Positions 58,926 to 64,000 of a stretch of 64,000 nt of DNA are shown here, one piece after another (position 1 is the stretch's first letter; each line of letters opens with the position of its first letter). The DNA is taken from NCBI GenBank assembly GCA_016710965.1, contig JADJTW010000032.1:1-64000 (forward strand), in the 5' to 3' direction. The DNA comes from Flavobacteriales bacterium. GTDB taxonomy: Bacteria > Bacteroidota > Bacteroidia > Flavobacteriales_F > PHOS-HE28. The notes below the pieces were generated by a model. That model was not told where the DNA came from and ran no database searches. It was given only the letters and a program-made list of their open reading frames with translations. The translations under genes were made by a program, and so were the position numbers.

Positions 58926-58933
58926 CAAAAATA
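58926..58933 (-). promoter_or_regulatory. Probable -7 element of the methyltransferase-like gene
   Basis: Minus strand TATTTTTG, exact TAnnTTTG, ends 23 bp before the start codon. Confidence 0.5.
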
Positions 58934-58958
58934 GCCGTAAGCGCCTGCCGGTGGCCGT

Positions 58959-58966
58959 TACCTTCG
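58959..58966 (+). promoter_or_regulatory. Probable -7 element of the MarR gene
   Basis: TACCTTCG, a one-base variant of TAnnTTTG, ends 20 bp before the MarR start codon. Confidence 0.4.
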
Positions 58967-58986
58967 CCAAGCCAGCCACCGCTGAT

Positions 58987-59436
58987 ATGCCGGGGATCGA
59001 TAAGGAGCTACAGAGCCGCTTCGAGAGCGAGCAGCAGAAAGCCATGCTGAACCTGATGTTCACGGCCAACTGGATCCGTGCGCAGCAGATGGCTTTCTTC
59101 AAGCCTTACGGCATCAGTCCGCAGCAGTACAACATCCTGCGGATCCTGCGCGGTGCCAGGGACCGCATGAAGATGCAGGACGTGAAGGGTCGCATGATCG
59201 ACCGAGCACCCAATGCCACGCGCCTGGCCGACAAGCTCATTGCCAAAGGGCTGGTGGAGCGAGAGCGGTGCGAGGAGGACCGTCGGGTGATCTACGCACG
59301 CATCAGCGCGAAGGGACTTGAACTCCTGGCTCGAATCGACCAGGTGAATCGTGATTCGGGCCAGCCGTTCCTTTCTGGACTTGATGAATCGGATGCTGCG
59401 GCGCTCAACCGCATCCTGGACCGTTGGCGGGGTTGA
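58987..59436 (+). CDS. MarR-family transcriptional regulator
   Basis: A 149-residue winged-helix regulator: helix 1 through MLNLMFTANWIRAQQMAFFK, the DNA-recognition region GISPQQYNILRILRG, MQDVKGRMIDRAPNATRLAD, and wing with LVERERCEEDRRVIYARISA. MarR proteins usually repress genes for drug efflux or oxidative defence and release DNA when they bind a ligand. The likely target is unknown; the adjacent methyltransferase-like gene is divergent and could be controlled from the shared gap. Start ATG at 58987. Confidence 0.92.
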   Translation: MPGIDKELQSRFESEQQKAMLNLMFTANWIRAQQMAFFKPYGISPQQYNILRILRGARDRMKMQDVKGRMIDRAPNATRLADKLIAKGLVERERCEEDRRVIYARISAKGLELLARIDQVNRDSGQPFLSGLDESDAAALNRILDRWRG

Positions 59437-59438
59437 TC

Positions 59439-60752
59439 CTACTTCCTCTGTTCCTGCGCGATGACGCGCTCCCACAGCAGTTTCCCTTCCGCATCGAGCA
59501 CGCGTATGGTCATGGCACGCTGGTTCTTCTTGCCATCGAAGGTGAGGAGCGCGAAGTTGTGCTTCTCTTCCACCACGGTGCCTTCCACGCGAAGCGGGTT
59601 ATCCGCAGTCGCCTTGTAGGTGCCGCTGGTAAGGGATGAGCACGTGAGATCGAGCATTCTCCTTCCATCTGCCAACGGCAGTGCGCTCAGTTCGGTGAAG
59701 TGACGGTCCCCGGTGAGGAATACCACATTGGCGATCCCTTCCGCATCGATCCGTCGCAGCAGTTCGGAACGTTCCCTGGTGAACGTGGCGTAGTTCTCAT
59801 GCGTTGAGCTCTGGCTGAGCACTTGCGATCCCACGGCGATGAGCTTGAAGGAAGCATCGCTGTACTTGAGCGCCTGGATGAGCCACTCGATCTGCGCAGC
59901 GCCCAGCATGGCCGTTTCGCTCGTGGCCACGTCAGGCGGCACGCGGTAGCTGCGGTCATCCATCAGGAAGAAATCCACATCGGCATGGCTGAAGGAGGTG
60001 GCCACGCTTTCCTCGGCTCCGGGCACGCCGCAACCCGGATTCGGCCAGAAGAGATCGAACATCTCACGGGCGAGCGCGCCGTTCACGAAGCTGGCATCGG
60101 CATCGTTGGGGCCGAAATCATGATCGTCCCAGATCGCATAATGGCGTGTGCTGCGCAGCAGGGCCTGCAGTTCGGGAGTCGATCGAAGATGCGTGTACCG
60201 ATGCCGGAACCCGGTGCGCGAGCCCCAGTCCGGTTCGCGCAGGTAGATATTGTCTCCGAGCCAGAGCATGAGATCGGGTTTCTGCGCCGCAATGCTGTTG
60301 AAGATGCCGTAGTCGCTTCCGTATGGCGTTCCAGGCCTGTCGTAGGCTGGTTCGTTGATGTACGCGCAACTGCCCAAGGCTACCGTGAAGCGTGGAGGGT
60401 CAGCACGGAATTTCCACAGCGGTTGCGTGCTGAAGGTGAGAGGCTGGCCTACGTCGACGATCCGGCCATTGACCACTGGGCGATAGCTGTATGTGGTGCC
60501 CGGTACCACCTGGTCCATGACGAAATCCATGGCGTGCGCGCGTGATGCCTCCGAGTCCTGCACCGGCGTGCGCAGGACGCTGTCCGGACGGTCCGGCACC
60601 CAATACTCCAGCCGCGCGGAGCATGGGGCCTTGCATTGCATCCAGATGGTGGCTTCGAGCAGATCGGCGTGGCCGGGCATGGGGCCGTTGATCGGCACTT
60701 GGGCCGAAAGGCCCGTGGCGAGCAGGAGTGGTAGGGTGAAGAGCGTGCGCAT
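59439..60752 (-). CDS. PhoD-type alkaline phosphatase family protein
   Basis: The 437-residue secreted enzyme has a signal peptide (MRTLFTLPLLLATGLSAQ) and, from about residue 80, the PhoD-type metallophosphatase core: VALGSCAYINEPAYD, then PDLMLWLGDNIYLREPDW, HYAIWDDHDFGPNDA (the DxxxGPND signature), VDFFLMDDRSYR, and VFLTGDRHFTE near 335, the metal-binding histidine motif. It likely hydrolyses phosphodiesters or phosphomonoesters such as teichoic acid or phospholipid. The C-terminal 60 residues are a small beta domain. It is convergent with MarR (2-bp gap). Confidence 0.9.
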   Translation of the reverse strand: MRTLFTLPLLLATGLSAQVPINGPMPGHADLLEATIWMQCKAPCSARLEYWVPDRPDSVLRTPVQDSEASRAHAMDFVMDQVVPGTTYSYRPVVNGRIVDVGQPLTFSTQPLWKFRADPPRFTVALGSCAYINEPAYDRPGTPYGSDYGIFNSIAAQKPDLMLWLGDNIYLREPDWGSRTGFRHRYTHLRSTPELQALLRSTRHYAIWDDHDFGPNDADASFVNGALAREMFDLFWPNPGCGVPGAEESVATSFSHADVDFFLMDDRSYRVPPDVATSETAMLGAAQIEWLIQALKYSDASFKLIAVGSQVLSQSSTHENYATFTRERSELLRRIDAEGIANVVFLTGDRHFTELSALPLADGRRMLDLTCSSLTSGTYKATADNPLRVEGTVVEEKHNFALLTFDGKKNQRAMTIRVLDAEGKLLWERVIAQEQRK

Positions 60753-60838
60753 TGGTTCTTTCCCAGTCAGAGGAGTCTTCGGGAAGGCAGGCAAGTTATC
60801 CGCGCACCGGTCGCGCGGCTACGGTTCATCCCATCGGA

Positions 60839-60846
60839 TAGATTTG
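60839..60846 (+). promoter_or_regulatory. Probable -7 element of the fatty acid hydroxylase gene
   Basis: TAGATTTG matches TAnnTTTG exactly and ends 5 bp before the ATG, again leaving almost no leader. Confidence 0.55.
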
Positions 60847-60851
60847 CGGCG

Positions 60852-61841
60852 ATGGCATTCAACCCGATCGAATCCTGGCTGGCGATGAAGGACCAGCTTC
60901 CCGAACTCGCCATTGAGGGCATCGGGATCAAGTACATCTACCCGGTCTTCATCGTGCTCATCATCATGGAGTACGTGAACGCGCGCCACCTCTTCGACCG
61001 CAAGGAGAGCATCGCCGGCTTCATCATCGGCATCGGCGCCACCATCGTGCGGGTGATCACCAACGTCTTCGAGATCACGCTTTACATGTTCCTCTTCGCC
61101 TGGGCTGCCGATTTCCGGCAGGCGCACCTCGGCTACACCTCGCTCGGCTTCGCGTGGTACATCTGGGCGATCTGCGTCATCGCCGACGACCACAATTTCT
61201 ACTGGCACCATCGCCTCGCGCACAACGTGCGCCTGCTCTGGGCGGCGCACCTGCCACACCACAGCGGCAAGAAGTTCAACCTCACCATCAGCATCCGCAA
61301 CGGCTGGTTCATCACCTTCGTGAAGCCGATCTACTGGCTGTGGATGCCCCTCCTGGGCTTCGAACCGATTATGATCGCCACCTGCTTGATCGTGAATGCC
61401 TTCTACCAGTTCACCCTGCACTCCCAGCTCCTGCCCTCCTTCGGCTGGATCGAGAACATCTTCAATTCCTCATACGTGCATGTGGTACACCACAGCAGCA
61501 ATACCGAGTACCTCGACCGCAACCACGGTGGCATCTTCACCTTTTGGGACCGCCTCTATGGTACTTGGCAAGCGCCCATCAAAGGGGTGGTGCCCAAATT
61601 CGGTATCAGCCACGACCCCGGCACCACCAATGCGGTCACGCACAACATCTTCGAGTTCCAGGAGATCTGGAAGGACATGAAGAAGTCGCCGAAGCTGAAG
61701 CACAAGCTCATGTACATCTTTGGGCCACCGGGCTGGAGCCACGATGGCAGCAGCAAGACCAGCCACCAGTTGCAGAAGGAGCTGAAGGAGCGCGGGGAGT
61801 TCGGGAGGGTGCCGGAGCAGGCGGAGGCAGTGGCCGCGTGA
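60852..61841 (+). CDS. Sterol desaturase / fatty acid hydroxylase superfamily protein
   Basis: A 329-residue integral membrane di-iron protein. It has about four membrane helices and the histidine boxes that bind iron: DDHNFYWHHRLAH near 113, then LPHHSGKKFN, VHVVHHSSNTEYLDRNHG near 207. Family members hydroxylate or desaturate sterols, sphingolipids, alkylglycerols or carotenoids. The substrate here is unknown. It has a near-leaderless start and a hairpin terminator at 61851-61879 shared with the convergent helicase gene. Confidence 0.9.
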   Translation: MAFNPIESWLAMKDQLPELAIEGIGIKYIYPVFIVLIIMEYVNARHLFDRKESIAGFIIGIGATIVRVITNVFEITLYMFLFAWAADFRQAHLGYTSLGFAWYIWAICVIADDHNFYWHHRLAHNVRLLWAAHLPHHSGKKFNLTISIRNGWFITFVKPIYWLWMPLLGFEPIMIATCLIVNAFYQFTLHSQLLPSFGWIENIFNSSYVHVVHHSSNTEYLDRNHGGIFTFWDRLYGTWQAPIKGVVPKFGISHDPGTTNAVTHNIFEFQEIWKDMKKSPKLKHKLMYIFGPPGWSHDGSSKTSHQLQKELKERGEFGRVPEQAEAVAA

Positions 61842-61850
61842 GATGAATTG

Positions 61851-61879
61851 AAAAGCCCCGGGACGGACCCGAGGCTTTT
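61851..61879. terminator. Bidirectional hairpin between hydroxylase and helicase genes
   Basis: AAAAGCC-C-CGGG (61851-61862) pairs with CCCG-A-GGCTTTT (61868-61879) around 5 nt, with one internal mismatch. A T run follows on the plus strand and AAAA-rich text on the other, suiting both convergent genes. Confidence 0.75.
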
Positions 61880-61897
61880 TCTTTCAGGGATTCCGGA

Positions 61898-63498
<1,601 letters not shown>

Positions 63499-63849
63499 AA
63501 GTATGCGCCGAGTCCTCGGCGTCAGGTTGTTGTGGAATGTTCAGGCCATTGTCCCTGAACACACCTTTTCAAGTGTTCTTGGATCGCCCCTTCGATCGGG
63601 TCCGGCGTGCAATGATCCGCTGGGGATGGCGCCTGGACTGATGCTTCGGAAAGCGAAAGCTGGGCGCTCGGGGCGTGTTCCGGTCCTTCCGGAACGGGGG
63701 CGAAGGTAGGCTAGTGCTTCCGATCGGGCGAAACGTGCCTACGTCGAGCCCATTAGCCCACTCGGTGGCGGGTCTTGTCTATTCCATCGAAACCATCGGC
63801 ACGCTGGCCGCGTTGGAAGGCCCGCCCAGAAAAACTCATTGTGGGCAGA
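63499..63849. other. Intergenic region, no gene seen
   Basis: This 351-bp gap separates the divergent helicase and secreted-protein genes. It contains a perfect 8-bp inverted repeat TGTTCAGG (63538-63545) / CCTGAACA (63554-63561), a short GC hairpin around ccggtccttccgg, and a TACCTTCG element on the minus strand at about 63703-63710, which would give the helicase mRNA a leader of about 200 nt. I see no credible gene in it. Confidence 0.5.
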
Positions 63850-64000
63850 ATGACCATGGAACGCACGTACACACAATACTCTCGGAGCACCGCATCCGCC
63901 TTGCTTGTGCTGCTGATTCTGCTCGTAGCGCCAAGCTTGCGGGCCCAGGTCCTGCTGGATGATTTCAACCGCTCCAACAGCAATACCGTCGGAGGCGGCT
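63850..64000 (+). CDS. Secreted protein, N-terminal fragment (runs off window)
   Basis: Only about 50 codons are present. The protein begins MTMERTYTQYSRSTASALLV, a signal peptide with a hydrophobic core (SALLVLLILLVAPSLRAQ), then LLDDFNRSNSNTVGG. This opening (a signal peptide followed by DDFNRS) is common in large extracellular Bacteroidota proteins, often T9SS substrates. The rest lies beyond the window. A second ATG at 63856 is a possible start. Confidence 0.6.
   Translation, partial: MTMERTYTQYSRSTASALLVLLILLVAPSLRAQVLLDDFNRSNSNTVGGG

Overview
The window reads as one high-GC Bacteroidota chromosome segment, most likely order Flavobacteriales (an inference). The evidence is two proteins with a type IX secretion (Por) style C-terminus or fold, a DUF3276/PUR-alpha protein, a PyrC homologue lacking metal ligands, ParA/ParB, an exported BatA-like protein, and the Bacteroidota -7 promoter element TAnnTTTG in front of many genes and of both tRNA genes. 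No plasmid, phage, transposase or CRISPR signature was seen.

Layout. 1-9.4 kb: partial acetyltransferase, shikimate kinase, PyrR-like protein, DUF1801, SIMPL-like protein, rlmD, a deletion-damaged peptide deformylase/TPR lipoprotein pair, then pyrC and BatA-like, and small SnoaL and OsmC proteins. 9.4-18.3 kb: DUF6624 protein, frameshifted prolyl oligopeptidase, HisKA_2 sensor kinase, an NYN/cold-shock fusion and a GH20 hexosaminidase lipoprotein. 18.4-24 kb: frameshifted rpsP, DUF1905 and SUI1 proteins, a decayed GH38-type glycosidase and several short intergenic repeats. 24-37 kb: KdnA-like aminotransferase, DoxX-like protein, tryptophan 2,3-dioxygenase, secreted beta-helix and T9SS proteins, Wzy/O-antigen ligase facing a Wzz-like protein, CDF transporter. 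37-48 kb: parB-parA, UPF0173 hydrolase, a small orphan membrane gene between 35-bp direct repeats, PUR-alpha protein, ABC exporter, Leu/Phe/Val dehydrogenase, then nusB-DUF1573-yajC-coaE. 48-64 kb: ribBA, two overlapping glycosyltransferases with LptF/G, a START-like protein with a histone-H1-like tail, tRNA-Pro, OmpR-type regulator, tRNA-Gly, solitary C5 DNA methyltransferase, msrA, DUF983, MarR, PhoD, fatty acid hydroxylase, a frameshifted RhlE-type helicase and the start of another secreted protein.

Functionally the window mixes housekeeping (pyrimidine, shikimate, riboflavin, CoA, rRNA methylation, partition) with cell-envelope work (LptF/G, Wzy, Wzz, glycosyltransferases, ABC exporter, KdnA-like sugar aminotransferase). 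Four loci carry damage: single-base frameshifts in rpsP, prolyl oligopeptidase and the helicase (all at short homopolymers, so sequencing error is a live explanation), and a larger deletion joining def to a TPR lipoprotein. The GH38 gene is truly degraded. The most unusual structural observation is the exact 35-bp duplication of the 3' end of the PUR-alpha gene bracketing a low-GC orphan membrane gene.
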